From the NCBI GenBank assembly GCA_002842985.1, contig PHEQ01000031.1, forward strand, positions 1-32,857: a stretch of DNA of 32,857 nt, read 5' to 3'. Below, in pieces: positions 9,563-18,057 of this stretch (the first letter of the stretch is position 1; every line of letters starts with the position of its first letter). A program made the translations under genes and the position numbers. The stretch is from Alphaproteobacteria bacterium HGW-Alphaproteobacteria-1 (GTDB lineage Bacteria; Pseudomonadota; Alphaproteobacteria; Rhodobacterales; Rhodobacteraceae). Under the pieces are notes generated by a model, which worked only from the letters and a program-made list of their open reading frames with translations, was not told where the DNA came from and searched no databases.

Positions 9563-10176
9563 AGAAACGCCCCGTCGAAATCATCCAGCCCGAGCGGCGC
9601 GGCGCGATAGGGTGCCAGATCGAAGATCCGTGCCTCCGGTATCCGCAGGTCGATATGCGTGGCGATGAGCGCGGCGCCGCCTTCGGCCAGATGCGCGCGC
9701 ACCGCGCCCGCGAACATCGCCACCGCGTCCACGTCCAGCGATACGGTCGGCTCGTCCAGAACCCAGATCGTGCGCCCCGTCACCAAAAGCCGCGCCAGCC
9801 CCAGCCGCCGCTTCTGCCCGGCCGAGAGCGCCCCCGCCGGGCGACGGCGGAGCGGGTCCAGATCAAAGGCATCAACAGCGGCAGAAACGTCTTTGCTGCC
9901 AAAGACCTGCGCCCAGAAGCTCAGGTTCTCCTCAACCGTAAGCGTGGCCTTGATCCCGTCGGCATGGCCGGCATAGACAAGGCTTTCGGGCGCGGCCTCG
10001 ATCGCGCCGGAAAGCGGCGGCTGCAACCCCGCCACCGTGCGCAGCATCGTCGTCTTGCCGATCCCGTTAGGGCCGCGCAACACCAGCGCCTCGCCGGGGC
10101 CAAGCCGCAGGCTCACCCCTTCCAGCACAGGGATGCCCCCGCGCGCCACGCTCAGATCGGAAACGCTCAGCACCAT
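9559..10176 (-). CDS. ccmA: CcmA, ABC transporter ATPase of cytochrome c maturation
   Basis: A 205-residue ABC ATPase at the cytoplasmic face of the membrane. Walker A is GPNGIGKTT (about 35-43), the signature is [14 protein letters not shown], Walker B is [11 protein letters not shown], and the switch histidine lies in IATHIDL. It is short for an ABC ATPase, as CcmA proteins are. ATP hydrolysis drives release of holo-CcmE from CcmC-CcmD. It is first of five coupled ccm genes and is preceded by a 57-base gap containing a short direct repeat. Confidence 0.96.
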   Translation of the reverse strand: MVLSVSDLSVARGGIPVLEGVSLRLGPGEALVLRGPNGIGKTTMLRTVAGLQPPLSGAIEAAPESLVYAGHADGIKATLTVEENLSFWAQVFGSKDVSAAVDAFDLDPLRRRPAGALSAGQKRRLGLARLLVTGRTIWVLDEPTVSLDVDAVAMFAGAVRAHLAEGGAALIATHIDLRIPEARIFDLAPYRAAPLGLDDFDGAFL

Positions 10177-10190
10177 GCGTCCTGACTAGC

Positions 10191-10230
10191 CCAAAGCCCG
10201 CGCCGCGAAAAGCGCCAAAGCCCGCGCCGC
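10191..10230. repeat. 16-bp direct repeat upstream of ccmA
   Basis: CCAAAGCCCGCGCCGC occurs exactly at 10191-10206 and again at 10215-10230, a 24-base period, in the gap between ccmA and the Mth938-like gene. It may be a binding site pair or a small slippage duplication. Confidence 0.75.
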
Positions 10231-10233
10231 ATG

Positions 10234-10581
10234 TCACACCGGCAGCGCCGCAAGCGCGACCCGGCGGCCCTCGGAGACCAGCACGTTATAGGTGCGGCAG
10301 GCGGCGGGCGTGTTCATCGGCTCGACGCCGATTCCCGCCTCCTCGAGCGCGGACCGCAAGGCGGGCGGCAGATGCGCCATTTCCGCCCCGGTGCCGACAA
10401 AGATCACGTCCACCTCGCCCCTGAGCGCCAGAAGGGGTGCCGCATCCTCTAGCCCCGCCCACGAGCGGGCCGCCGTTGCCGTCACCAACATCGCTCCCTC
10501 GATCACGCCCCCGCCGACGCGGAAAAATCCCGGCCCGTAGCCCTCGACCGGCTTTGCGCCTGCGAATGTGATCTCGGTCAT
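10234..10581 (-). CDS. Mth938-like domain protein (DUF498, NDUFAF3-related)
   Basis: A 115-residue soluble protein with the Mth938-like alpha/beta fold. Visible blocks are ITFAGAKPVEGYGPGFFRVGG, VDVIFVGTGAEMAHLPPALRSALE and GIGVEPMNTPAACRTYNVL; the ending MNTPAACRTYNVL is highly conserved in the family. The mitochondrial relative NDUFAF3 helps assemble respiratory complex I, and bacterial copies are known to sit next to secD/secF, as here. The function in bacteria is unproven. The second ATG (10581) is preferred because it lies eight bases after an AAAAGG motif; the ATG at 10587 would be only two bases from it. Confidence 0.88.
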   Translation of the reverse strand: MTEITFAGAKPVEGYGPGFFRVGGGVIEGAMLVTATAARSWAGLEDAAPLLALRGEVDVIFVGTGAEMAHLPPALRSALEEAGIGVEPMNTPAACRTYNVLVSEGRRVALAALPV

Positions 10582-10629
10582 GCGCATGGCCTTTTCCCCG
10601 TTCCCGAACCCGTCGGCGATACCCCCGCC

Positions 10630-13263
10630 TCAGGCATCCACATTGGCGAATTGCGTGCCGGCATTGGCGTCGGGCTTTGACCAGTCGCGCTTGACCCCCA
10701 GCCACATCAGCACGGTCGAGGCCACGAAGATCGACGAATAGGTGCCGACGACGACACCCCAGATCATCGCAAAGACGAAGCCCCGGATCACGTCACCACC
10801 CAGGAAATACAGCGCGACCAGCGCCAGAAGCGTGGTGACCGAAGTCATCATCGTGCGGCTCAGCGTCTCGTTGATCGAGATGTTGAGCACCTCGCGCAGC
10901 GATTTCTGCTTGTATTTCCGCAGGTTCTCGCGCACCCGGTCGAACACCACCACGGTGTCGTTCAGCGAATAGCCGACGATGGTGAGAAGCGCCGCGATGA
11001 TCGCCAGATCGAACTGGATCTGCAATTCCGAGAATACGCCGATGGTCAGCGCCACGTCATGCACCAGCGCAATGACCGCGCCGACCGCGAATTGCCACTC
11101 GAATCGCAGCCAGATGTAGAACAGCACCGCCCCGATGGCGAGAACGACCGCAATCACCGCCGCCGTGATCAGCTCTCCCGAGACCTTCGGCCCGACGCTT
11201 TCAACGGAGGTGAACTTGATATCCGGCACCGCCTGCTGCAAGGCCGCCTCGACCTGCGCGATCACCTCCGGCGAGACGCTCTCGGCCTCGTCCTGCGCCT
11301 GGATGCGCACCATGGCCACGTTTTCCTCGGGTCCGAAGGTCGGGTCGAACACCTCTGCGATGGTCACGTCGCCCAGGCCAAGACCCGAGACCGCGCCGCG
11401 ATAGACGCCCACATCCACTGGCTGGGCGCTCTGGGTGCGGATCGTGGTGCCGCCCTTGAAGTCGATGCCGAAATTCAGCCCCTGAATGGCGAAAGAGCCA
11501 AGCGCCACAAGGATCATCACCCCTGAAATCCCCAGCCACAGCTTCCAGCGGCTGAAAAAGTCGATCGAGGTCTCGTCCGGCACAAGTTTCAGCGCGCGGC
11601 CCTGAAGCACCGTCTTTGGCCGCTTGCGCTCGAACCACATGACGGCGATCAGGCGGGTGACGAAAAGCGCGGTAAAGACCGAAGTCAGGATGCCAAGGCC
11701 AAGCGTGATGGCAAAGCCACGCACCGGCCCCGAGCCCATGGCAAAGAGAATGAGCGCGGTCATGAAGGTGGTGATATTGGCATCCACGATGGCGCTCATC
11801 GCCTTCTCGTAGCCCAGCTCGATCGCGCGCGCCGCGCCCTTGGCCGTCTTCATTTCCTCGCGGATGCGCTCGAACACCAGCACGTTGGCATCCACCGCCA
11901 TGCCGATCGTCAGCACGATCCCCGCGATCCCCGGCAGCGTCAGTGTCGCGCCGACAAGGCTCAGAAGACCAAAGATCAGCCCGACATTGATGATGAGCGC
12001 GATATTCGCAAAAATGCCAAAGGTGCCGTAGCTGAGCATCATGTAGACCAGCACCAGCGCAAAGGCGACAAGGCAGGCGATCTTGCCCGCCGCGATGCTG
12101 TCTGCCCCCAGTTCGGGGCCAATGGTGCGCTCTTCAAGGAATTCCAGCCCCGCAGGCAGCGCGCCCGCGCGCAACAGCACCGCCAGTTGCGTGCTGTCCT
12201 CGACGGTGAACCTGCCCGTGATGATGCCCGAGCCGCCGGGGATATGGCTCTGGATGACGGGGGCCGAAATCACCTCGCCGTCGAGCACGATGGCAAAGGG
12301 GTTTCCGATATTCTGCGCCGTGTAATCGCCGAACTTGCGCGCGCCCGTCGGGTTGAAGCGGAACGACACGGCGGGCCGCCCGTTCTGGTCGAAATCGGGC
12401 TGCGCATCGACAAGCTCCTCGCCCGTGACCACCGGCGCGCGCTCGAGAATGTAATAGGTTCCCGGTTCGTCGATGGAGGGCAGGATCTCGTTGCCCGGTC
12501 CGGGGGCTTCATCGGGATTGCTGCTGCGGCTTATCACCGGCTGAAAGGTCAGTTGCGCGGTCGTGCCTATCAGCGCCTTGAGTTCCGCCGCCGAGCCGAT
12601 ACCCGGCACCTGGATGAGGATGCGATCCGCCCCCTGCCGCATGATCGTCGGCTCGCGCGTGCCCACCTCGTCCACCCGGCGGCGGATGATCTCGAGCGAC
12701 TGGCGCACCGTGCGATCGTCGGTGGCGCGCTGTTCGGCCTCGCTCAGGCGCACGATGATATCGGCGCCTTGCGTGGTCACGTCGATATCGCTTGCCCCCA
12801 CCCCGCTGAGCGTGGCGACAGGACGGGCCAGCCCGCGCACCAGCGCCGCCGCCTCGCTCGCCATTTCGGGCCGCTCGACAAGGCGCACGCGCAATTCCGG
12901 CCCCTGCGCGGGCTGAAGCCGGATCGGCCCGACGCGGTCACGCTCCTCGCGCAGCAGGTCGCGCACCTCGGGCCACATGCCCTCAAGCCGCGCCTGATAG
13001 ACATCGCCCACCTTGACCTCGGCCAGAAGATGCGCGCCGCCCCGCAGATCGAGTCCAAGATTGACAAGGCCCGAGGGCAGCCAGTCGGGCCAGAGCGCCA
13101 GCTCGTCGGCCAGCCCCGCCGGATCGGCCCCCGCCTCGACCAAGGCTGCGGCGTCATTATGACGCTCGACCTTGCCATAGAACGCATTGGGCAGCGCCAA
13201 AAGCAGCCCGAGCACCACCATCGCCCAGATCGTCACACGTTTCCACAGGTCGATTTGCAGCAT
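10630..13263 (-). CDS. secDF: Fused SecDF protein translocase subunit
   Basis: An 877-residue fusion. The SecD half (about 1-550) starts with a membrane helix (VTIWAMVVLGLLLALPNAFYG), has LGLDLRGGAHLLAEV, the periplasmic domain with RRRVDEVGTREPTIMRQG and IPGGSGIITG, and a six-helix block with GMAVDANVLVFERIREE. The SecF half (about 565-877) starts at SRWKLWLGISG, has LNFGIDFKGGTTI, and VGYSLNDTVVVFDRVREN. SecDF uses the proton motive force to pull proteins out of the SecYEG channel on the periplasmic side. No stop or start separates the halves, and fusions of this kind are usual in Rhodobacteraceae. yajC lies 39 bases upstream, so the two are co-transcribed. Confidence 0.97.
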   Translation of the reverse strand: MLQIDLWKRVTIWAMVVLGLLLALPNAFYGKVERHNDAAALVEAGADPAGLADELALWPDWLPSGLVNLGLDLRGGAHLLAEVKVGDVYQARLEGMWPEVRDLLREERDRVGPIRLQPAQGPELRVRLVERPEMASEAAALVRGLARPVATLSGVGASDIDVTTQGADIIVRLSEAEQRATDDRTVRQSLEIIRRRVDEVGTREPTIMRQGADRILIQVPGIGSAAELKALIGTTAQLTFQPVISRSSNPDEAPGPGNEILPSIDEPGTYYILERAPVVTGEELVDAQPDFDQNGRPAVSFRFNPTGARKFGDYTAQNIGNPFAIVLDGEVISAPVIQSHIPGGSGIITGRFTVEDSTQLAVLLRAGALPAGLEFLEERTIGPELGADSIAAGKIACLVAFALVLVYMMLSYGTFGIFANIALIINVGLIFGLLSLVGATLTLPGIAGIVLTIGMAVDANVLVFERIREEMKTAKGAARAIELGYEKAMSAIVDANITTFMTALILFAMGSGPVRGFAITLGLGILTSVFTALFVTRLIAVMWFERKRPKTVLQGRALKLVPDETSIDFFSRWKLWLGISGVMILVALGSFAIQGLNFGIDFKGGTTIRTQSAQPVDVGVYRGAVSGLGLGDVTIAEVFDPTFGPEENVAMVRIQAQDEAESVSPEVIAQVEAALQQAVPDIKFTSVESVGPKVSGELITAAVIAVVLAIGAVLFYIWLRFEWQFAVGAVIALVHDVALTIGVFSELQIQFDLAIIAALLTIVGYSLNDTVVVFDRVRENLRKYKQKSLREVLNISINETLSRTMMTSVTTLLALVALYFLGGDVIRGFVFAMIWGVVVGTYSSIFVASTVLMWLGVKRDWSKPDANAGTQFANVDA

Positions 13264-13302
13264 GATCGGGCCTTTTCAGAGGGGTCAGGGGGGGGGCGCG
13301 GC

Positions 13303-13584
13303 TCAGCCTTCGGCCGGCTCGGTCTTCGAGAGGACCTGCGCGATGGTGTGGCGCACCACGCGCACCTTGACACCCTCGGCCAGTTCCACCTCGATCTCGC
13401 TGTCATCCTTGACCTTGGCAACCTTGCCGATCAGGCCGCCCTGCGTGATCACCTGATCGCCCCGGCGCAGCGCCGCGACCATGGCCTTGTGTTCCTTCAT
13501 CTTCTTCTGCTGCGGGCGGATCAGCAGCAGATACATGATCGCAAATATGAGGATGAGGGGGATAAACTGCGCAAAGGCTTCCAT
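13303..13584 (-). CDS. yajC: YajC, preprotein translocase accessory subunit
   Basis: A 93-residue protein with one N-terminal membrane helix (FAQFIPLILIFAIMYLLLI) and a small cytoplasmic domain carrying the signature RPQQKKMKEHKAMVAALRRG and DQVITQGGLIGKV. YajC associates with SecDF and the YidC insertase. The ATG at 13584 has a strong AAGAAGGACG ribosome binding site. The frame stays open further upstream, but that sequence is serine/alanine-rich shadow of serS on the other strand. Confidence 0.96.
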   Translation of the reverse strand: MEAFAQFIPLILIFAIMYLLLIRPQQKKMKEHKAMVAALRRGDQVITQGGLIGKVAKVKDDSEIEVELAEGVKVRVVRHTIAQVLSKTEPAEG

Positions 13585-13756
13585 CGGGTCGCGTCCTTCT
13601 TGATGCTGCGGGACCACCCCCGCGAATTGGCGCGAACCTAGGGGCGCGCCCGGGGTTTTGCAAGGCGCGAAAGGGCGCGGGCGCGCGCCCTGTCCATGCC
13701 GCGAAAACTGGTCTATCACCCGACATGACGATTCATCCGTTCCGAGGACCAGCCCC

Positions 13757-15049
13757 ATGCACGATATCCGCGCGATCCGCGACAATGCCGCCGCTTTCGA
13801 CGCCGCCCTCTCGCGGCGCGGTCTTGCGCCGGTCTCGGACACGATCCTCGCGCTCGACGAGGCGCGGCGCGCGCGCATCCACGCCGCCGAGAGCGCGCAG
13901 GCCGAGCAGAACCGCGCCAGCAAGGAAGTCGGTGCCGCCAAGGCCCGCGGCGACGAGGCCGAATTCGAGCGCCTGCGCGCGCTGGTGGCCGAGAAAAAGG
14001 CCGAGGTGGCCGCCATGCAGACGCAGGCGCGCGATCTCGATACGCAGCTCACCGACATGCTTATGGCCATCCCCAACCTGCCCCATGACGATGTGCCCGA
14101 TGGCGCGGACGAGGCCGACAATGTGGAGCTGCGCCGCTGGGGCACACCTGCCACATTCGATTTCACGCCCAAAGAGCATTACGCGCTGCCCGCCGTTGCC
14201 GCGGGCATGGATTTCGAGGCCGCCGCAAAACTCTCCGGCGCGCGCTTCGTCGTGCTCTCGGGTGCTGTGGCGCGCCTTCACCGGGCGCTGGCGCAATTCA
14301 TGCTCGACACCCATGTCACCGACAATGGCCTGACCGAGACCTGGACGCCGGTGCTGGTACGCCCCGAGATGATGCAGGGCACCGGGCAGTTGCCGAAATT
14401 CGGCGAGGACAGCTATCAGACCACCAATGGATGGTGGCTGGTGCCGACAGCGGAGGTCACGCTCACCAATCTCGTCCATGGCGAGACGGTGGAGGAGGCC
14501 AGTCTGCCGCGCCGCTACGTCGCACACACCCAATGTTTCCGCTCCGAGGCCGGCAGCGCGGGGCGCGATACCACCGGGATGCTGCGCCAGCACCAGTTCG
14601 AGAAGGTCGAGATGGTCTCGATCACCCACCCCGACCACAGCCGCGCCGAGCTTGACCGCATGACCGGCTGCGCCGAAGGCATCCTCGAGCGGCTTGGCCT
14701 GCCCTACCGCACAATCGTGCTCTGCACCGGCGACATGGGCTTTGGCGCGCGCCGCACCCATGACATCGAGGTCTGGCTGCCCGGGCAGAACACCTACCGC
14801 GAAATCTCCTCGGTCTCGGTCTGCGGTGATTTTCAGGCCCGCCGCATGAACGCGCGGTTCAGGCCGCAGGGCGGGGGCAAGCCCGAATTCGTCCATACGC
14901 TCAACGGCTCGGGCCTTGCCGTCGGTCGCTGCCTGATCGCAGTGCTGGAGAACGGCCAACAGGCTGACGGCTCCGTCCGCCTGCCCGACGCCCTTACCCC
15001 CTATCTCGGCGGCAAGACCCATCTCACGGCCGAGGGCACGCTCGCCTGA
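13757..15049 (+). CDS. serS: Seryl-tRNA synthetase
   Basis: A 430-residue class II aminoacyl-tRNA synthetase that charges tRNA-Ser (and tRNA-Sec where present). The N-terminal long coiled-coil arm that grips the tRNA spans about residues 28-100. The catalytic core has motif 2 ([20 protein letters not shown]) and motif 3 ([14 protein letters not shown]), and HQFEKVEM between them. The ATG at 13757 gives the normal [10 protein letters not shown] start and follows a GAGG motif. It diverges from yajC over 172 bases and converges with the MarR gene. Confidence 0.97.
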   Translation: MHDIRAIRDNAAAFDAALSRRGLAPVSDTILALDEARRARIHAAESAQAEQNRASKEVGAAKARGDEAEFERLRALVAEKKAEVAAMQTQARDLDTQLTDMLMAIPNLPHDDVPDGADEADNVELRRWGTPATFDFTPKEHYALPAVAAGMDFEAAAKLSGARFVVLSGAVARLHRALAQFMLDTHVTDNGLTETWTPVLVRPEMMQGTGQLPKFGEDSYQTTNGWWLVPTAEVTLTNLVHGETVEEASLPRRYVAHTQCFRSEAGSAGRDTTGMLRQHQFEKVEMVSITHPDHSRAELDRMTGCAEGILERLGLPYRTIVLCTGDMGFGARRTHDIEVWLPGQNTYREISSVSVCGDFQARRMNARFRPQGGGKPEFVHTLNGSGLAVGRCLIAVLENGQQADGSVRLPDALTPYLGGKTHLTAEGTLA

Positions 15050-15050
15050 T

Positions 15051-15118
15051 CTTCTTCTGGCCGAAAATATCCTCGGGGGGGGCCGCCCGAATGGGCGGCG
15101 GGGGGCAGACAGCCCCCC
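15051..15118. repeat. Intergenic repeat-like element with hairpins after serS
   Basis: The stretch begins CTTCTTCTGGCCGAAAATAT, then has a stem GCCGCCC-GAAT-GGGCGGC (15082-15099) and a GGGGGG / CCCCCC pair (15100-15105 with 15113-15118) that runs into the stop codon of the MarR gene. From memory, very similar CTGGCCGAAAATATCC-plus-GC-hairpin units recur after genes in many Rhodobacteraceae. It probably ends transcription from serS and from the MarR gene. Confidence 0.6.
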
Positions 15119-15702
15119 TACCCGCTTGCCGTCGCCGCGCGCGGACTGTGGCGGGTGCAAAGCTGACCGATCTCGAACGGCGCAAGGCTCATGGCCACGC
15201 AGGCACAATAGCCGCCCTGGCCACGCGCCTCGTAATGGGTGCAGCTACCGCAGGTGCCAATGCCCTCGACCCCGCGCATCTGCGCCAGCCGCGCGACAAG
15301 GTCGGGCAAGAGCCGCCCAAGCGCGTCGCGCTCCGCCGGGGACAGCCCGCCGATGGCGCGGGACAGGTGCCGCAGCGGATCATGGGCCAGCATCGCCTGC
15401 CCCGCCTCGGTCACATCGAAGAGCACGCTGCGCCCGTCATTCGCGCAGCGACGCCGCGCCAGCAACCCGCGCGCCTCCAGCGTCTTGAGGGTCTGCGAGG
15501 CGGTGCCGCGCGTCGTCGCCTGGAAACTGGCGAAGGCCGATGGCGTGCGCGAGGTCCGGTTGGCGCGCGCGAAGAACCGCAGCGCGGTCCATTGCGCCGC
15601 CGTCATCTGCGCCCCGCCCACCTCCTCCGCGTGGCTGGCGCGTGCCACATGCAGCAGAAGTTCGGCCAGGGTCGCGGGGTCGGGTTGGGTCGCGTGATCC
15701 AT
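15118..15702 (-). CDS. MarR-family regulator with C-terminal cysteine cluster
   Basis: A 194-residue winged helix-turn-helix protein. The DNA-binding part (about 35-100) shows MTAAQWTALRFFAR, ASFQATTRGTASQTLKTLEARGLL (recognition helix) and the wing RRRCANDGRSVLFDVTEAG. Unlike a plain MarR protein (about 140-150 residues) it has an added tail with five cysteines: C151-x2-C154, C166-x-C168 and C182, with histidines 156 and 185 nearby. Such a cluster could bind a metal or Fe-S centre, or sense redox state; this is inference. It diverges from a sigma-32-like gene, and a perfect palindrome lies between them. Its likely -10 box is so close to the ATG that the mRNA may be leaderless. Confidence 0.9.
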   Translation of the reverse strand: MDHATQPDPATLAELLLHVARASHAEEVGGAQMTAAQWTALRFFARANRTSRTPSAFASFQATTRGTASQTLKTLEARGLLARRRCANDGRSVLFDVTEAGQAMLAHDPLRHLSRAIGGLSPAERDALGRLLPDLVARLAQMRGVEGIGTCGSCTHYEARGQGGYCACVAMSLAPFEIGQLCTRHSPRAATASG

Positions 15703-15791
15703 GGATTTATAATAGCGATACGAAATTGGTTTGACCAGAGCGCATGGCGCAGATAGTTTCGATTCGAAACCATAATCAGCGCAGCCCCGCC
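15703..15791. promoter_or_regulatory. Overlapping divergent promoters with a perfect operator-like palindrome
   Basis: The 89-base gap holds GTTTCGA-T-TCGAAAC at 15756-15770, a perfect 15-base palindrome. For the MarR gene, TGGTCA (minus, 15732-15737) is 17 bases from TATTAT (15709-15714), a good -10 box. On the other strand TTGACC (15731-15736) is a five-of-six -35 box, with a weak TAGTTT (15754-15759) 17 bases on. The two -35 boxes occupy nearly the same bases, and the palindrome covers the proposed start region of the sigma-factor gene. Binding by the MarR protein is inferred from the arrangement. Confidence 0.5.
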
Positions 15792-16649
15792 ATGAACAAA
15801 CCCTATTTCCCCCCCGACCATCAGCGCCGCCCGCGCCGGTCCTCCCCCGCGCTTCTGTCGCAGGAAGAGGAGGCGCGGCTTGCCCGCGCCTGGCGCGAAG
15901 ACGGTGACGTGGCGGCGCGCAACCGGCTTGTGACCGCCTTCGAGCCGCTGGCGCATGCCATGGTCGCGCGCTTTACCCGCACCCGCTCGCAGGCCGATCC
16001 GGACCTCATGCAGCAGGCCTTTATCGGGCTCATGCGCGCGGTGGACCGGTTCGAACCGGATCGCGGCATCCGGTTCGCCACCTATGCGGTCTGGTGGATT
16101 CGGGCCGAATTGCAGGATTACCGGATGCTCAACTGGTCGCTGGTGCGGCGCGGGCGCTCGGCGCGGGCGCGGCAGGCCTTCTTTCAGCTCGGCGCCATCG
16201 AGGAGACCATGCCGCCCCATCCCGGCGAGAGCGCCCCCGACCGCGATGCCCGCATCGCCCGCGCGCTCGGCACCACGCCCGGCACGCTGGCCGAGATGCG
16301 CGCGCTTTTCGGCCATGGCGACGCCTCGCTCAACGCCCCGGTGACCGAAGAGGGCAGCGAGGCCGTCGAGCTTCTGCCCGATCCCGATACCGACACCGAG
16401 GCGGCCTATGCCGAAAGCGAGGCCCGCGCCCGCCTGCGCGCCGCGATGATCCGCCATTTCCACACCCTGCCCGAGCGCGAGCGGCGCATCGTCGTGGCCA
16501 ATGTGCTGCAAGAGCCGCCGCTCACCCTCAACGATCTGGCGCAAATCCACGGCATCTCGCGCGAGCGGGTGCGCCAGTTGCGCGAGCGCGGGCTGGAGCG
16601 GCTGCGCGACCGGATGGGCGCGGATGACGGGATGCTCAGCCTTGCCTGA
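15792..16649 (+). CDS. Sigma-32 (RpoH)-like RNA polymerase sigma factor
   Basis: A 285-residue sigma-70-family factor. Region 2 (about 20-115) includes LLSQEEEARLARAWRE, LMQQAFIGLMRAVDRFEPDRGIRFATYAVWWIRAELQDY (core binding and -10 recognition); region 4.2 has the helix-turn-helix LTLNDLAQIHGISRERVRQLRERGLERLRDRM (about 245-275). Length and layout match the RpoH group, but the RpoH box (usually QRKLFFNLR) is changed to RARQAFFQLGAIE, so it is a diverged paralogue and may respond to a stress other than heat. The ATG at 15792 is used; an upstream ATG at 15744 would put the palindrome inside the gene. It diverges from the cysteine-rich MarR gene. Confidence 0.88.
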   Translation: MNKPYFPPDHQRRPRRSSPALLSQEEEARLARAWREDGDVAARNRLVTAFEPLAHAMVARFTRTRSQADPDLMQQAFIGLMRAVDRFEPDRGIRFATYAVWWIRAELQDYRMLNWSLVRRGRSARARQAFFQLGAIEETMPPHPGESAPDRDARIARALGTTPGTLAEMRALFGHGDASLNAPVTEEGSEAVELLPDPDTDTEAAYAESEARARLRAAMIRHFHTLPERERRIVVANVLQEPPLTLNDLAQIHGISRERVRQLRERGLERLRDRMGADDGMLSLA

Positions 16650-16652
16650 TCC

Positions 16653-17666
16653 CTACTCTGCCGCGATCACCTCTGCCCGATGCGCAGGCGGAAACGGCAC
16701 CAGCCGACCTTGCTTCTCATCCCAGAGTTTGAGGGTGAAGCTGCGCAACGCCTCCGCCCAGCGGATCGGCGCGTGGCTTTTCAGGTGATCGGGCAGGTCA
16801 TTCTGACAGCGGCGCAGATTGTAGGACGGAATGCCCGGATTGTAATGGTGCAGATCGTGATAGGCGATATTGCCCGAGCCCAGATCCCAGAGCCATCCCA
16901 GATCAAGCGAGCTTGATCCCACCAGCGTCGCCTTGCGGAAATCGAGACCGGGCTTGCGGTCCCAATAGGTTTCTTCGAAATTGTGCTGGAGATAGACCAG
17001 AAACACGCCGATCACCCCGCCCAGAAAAGCGCTCATGCCCAAAACCACCAGTCCCGGCGCCCCCAGGACCGCCCAGACCGCCGCCACATAGCCAAAGAGC
17101 GCAAGGTTATGCGCGATCACGCCAATCGCCCCCACACGGGCACTGTTGCGCGGCCAGCGATAGGCGATGAAATAGGTATAGAGCGCGCCGATGGGCAGCA
17201 TCACCAGCGGGTTGCGATAGAGCCTGTACCACAGCCGCCGATACCACGGTGCCGCCTGCCATTCGCGCAACGTCATGGTGTAGATCTCGGTCGTCTCACG
17301 GTGGTCGAGATTGCCCAGATAGGCGTGGTGCTGGTTGTGATTGTATTGCATCACCCGGTAGGGCGTGAGCGAGAACACCGACAGCACATGGCCCGCCGCA
17401 TCGTTGAGCCAGCGGGTCGCAAACAGCGAATGATGCCCGCAATCGTGCTGAAGCACATAAAGCCGCACCGAGGCGAAGGCGAGCACCCCCACCAGCGGCA
17501 CCGCAAGGGGCCAGTGCCCCGCCGCCGCCAGCCCCGCCGCGCCCCAGAGCGCCACGCCATAGGCCACCAGCGTGCCCAGAAACGACAGCGCCCCGCGCGC
17601 ATCGCTCTTGCGGGTATAGGGTTTCAGAAAGGCGCGCAGTTCCGCCGTCGTGTCGCTTGCAGTCAT
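16653..17666 (-). CDS. Membrane fatty acid desaturase
   Basis: A 337-residue membrane di-iron desaturase with three histidine boxes: HDCGHH (74-79), HNQHH (110-114) and HDLHH (270-274), the last within IAYHDLHHYNPGIPSYNL. Four to six hydrophobic segments lie between them. It introduces a double bond into an acyl chain of a membrane lipid (or a related substrate) using O2; the box pattern is like the delta-12/omega-3 group, but the position of desaturation cannot be told. The ATG has an AGAGGG ribosome binding site. It converges with the sigma-factor gene, three bases apart. Confidence 0.92.
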   Translation of the reverse strand: MTASDTTAELRAFLKPYTRKSDARGALSFLGTLVAYGVALWGAAGLAAAGHWPLAVPLVGVLAFASVRLYVLQHDCGHHSLFATRWLNDAAGHVLSVFSLTPYRVMQYNHNQHHAYLGNLDHRETTEIYTMTLREWQAAPWYRRLWYRLYRNPLVMLPIGALYTYFIAYRWPRNSARVGAIGVIAHNLALFGYVAAVWAVLGAPGLVVLGMSAFLGGVIGVFLVYLQHNFEETYWDRKPGLDFRKATLVGSSSLDLGWLWDLGSGNIAYHDLHHYNPGIPSYNLRRCQNDLPDHLKSHAPIRWAEALRSFTLKLWDEKQGRLVPFPPAHRAEVIAAE

Positions 17667-17761
17667 TGTCCCTCTCCGGACTCACACAGAGTTTAACCGA
17701 TGGTCTAAAGGGAGAGATTGAACTTGCCGTGACCTTAATCAACCACTTAACGGGAAAAAAC

Positions 17762-17965
17762 TCAGTGACAGTGAACGCTTCCTGTCTTCTTTTCCATGTG
17801 GCAGCATTGGCCGGGAGGCGAACTTTTGCGGCAGCCACCGCCGTGCTCGTAAACCGTCACGCTTTGTCCGGCCGTCGCCACCGTTTCGGCACGCGCCACG
17901 TCAGCGCCCCAACCCGATAAAAGCAGTGCCGCGACAACCGCCCAAACCTGTGAATATCTGTTCAT
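17762..17965 (-). CDS. Small secreted Cys/His-rich protein, 67 residues
   Basis: It has a clear signal peptide (MNRYSQVWAVVAALLLSG, likely cleavage after ADVARA), leaving a mature peptide of about 40 residues. The end is striking: GGGCRKSSPPGQCCHMEKKT followed by GSVHCH, with four cysteines and three histidines in 25 residues. The ATG at 17965 has a GAGGAG ribosome binding site five bases upstream; a GTG at 17971 is less likely. The pattern suggests metal binding or disulfides in the periplasm. I recall similar CCH...HCH tails in roseobacter hypothetical proteins but know no function. Confidence 0.75.
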   Translation of the reverse strand: MNRYSQVWAVVAALLLSGWGADVARAETVATAGQSVTVYEHGGGCRKSSPPGQCCHMEKKTGSVHCH

Positions 17966-18057
17966 AACCACTCCTCAATCGCCCGCCCGCGGCTAAAGGC
18001 CCCTCATGAATGGCAAAAGGTTAACAGCAAAACAGCCCAACGAGAAGCAAGAGTTCG

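Noticed and set aside
10630..13263. Frameshift or sequencing error joining secD and secF
   Set aside because: The fusion is clean, with a sensible linker, and SecDF fusions are common in this family.
12187..13641. Long plus-strand open frame opposite secDF and yajC
   Set aside because: Antisense shadow of two certain genes, with arginine/histidine-rich composition.
13733..15208. Long minus-strand open frame opposite serS
   Set aside because: Antisense shadow of serS; no plausible start site and no recognisable domain.
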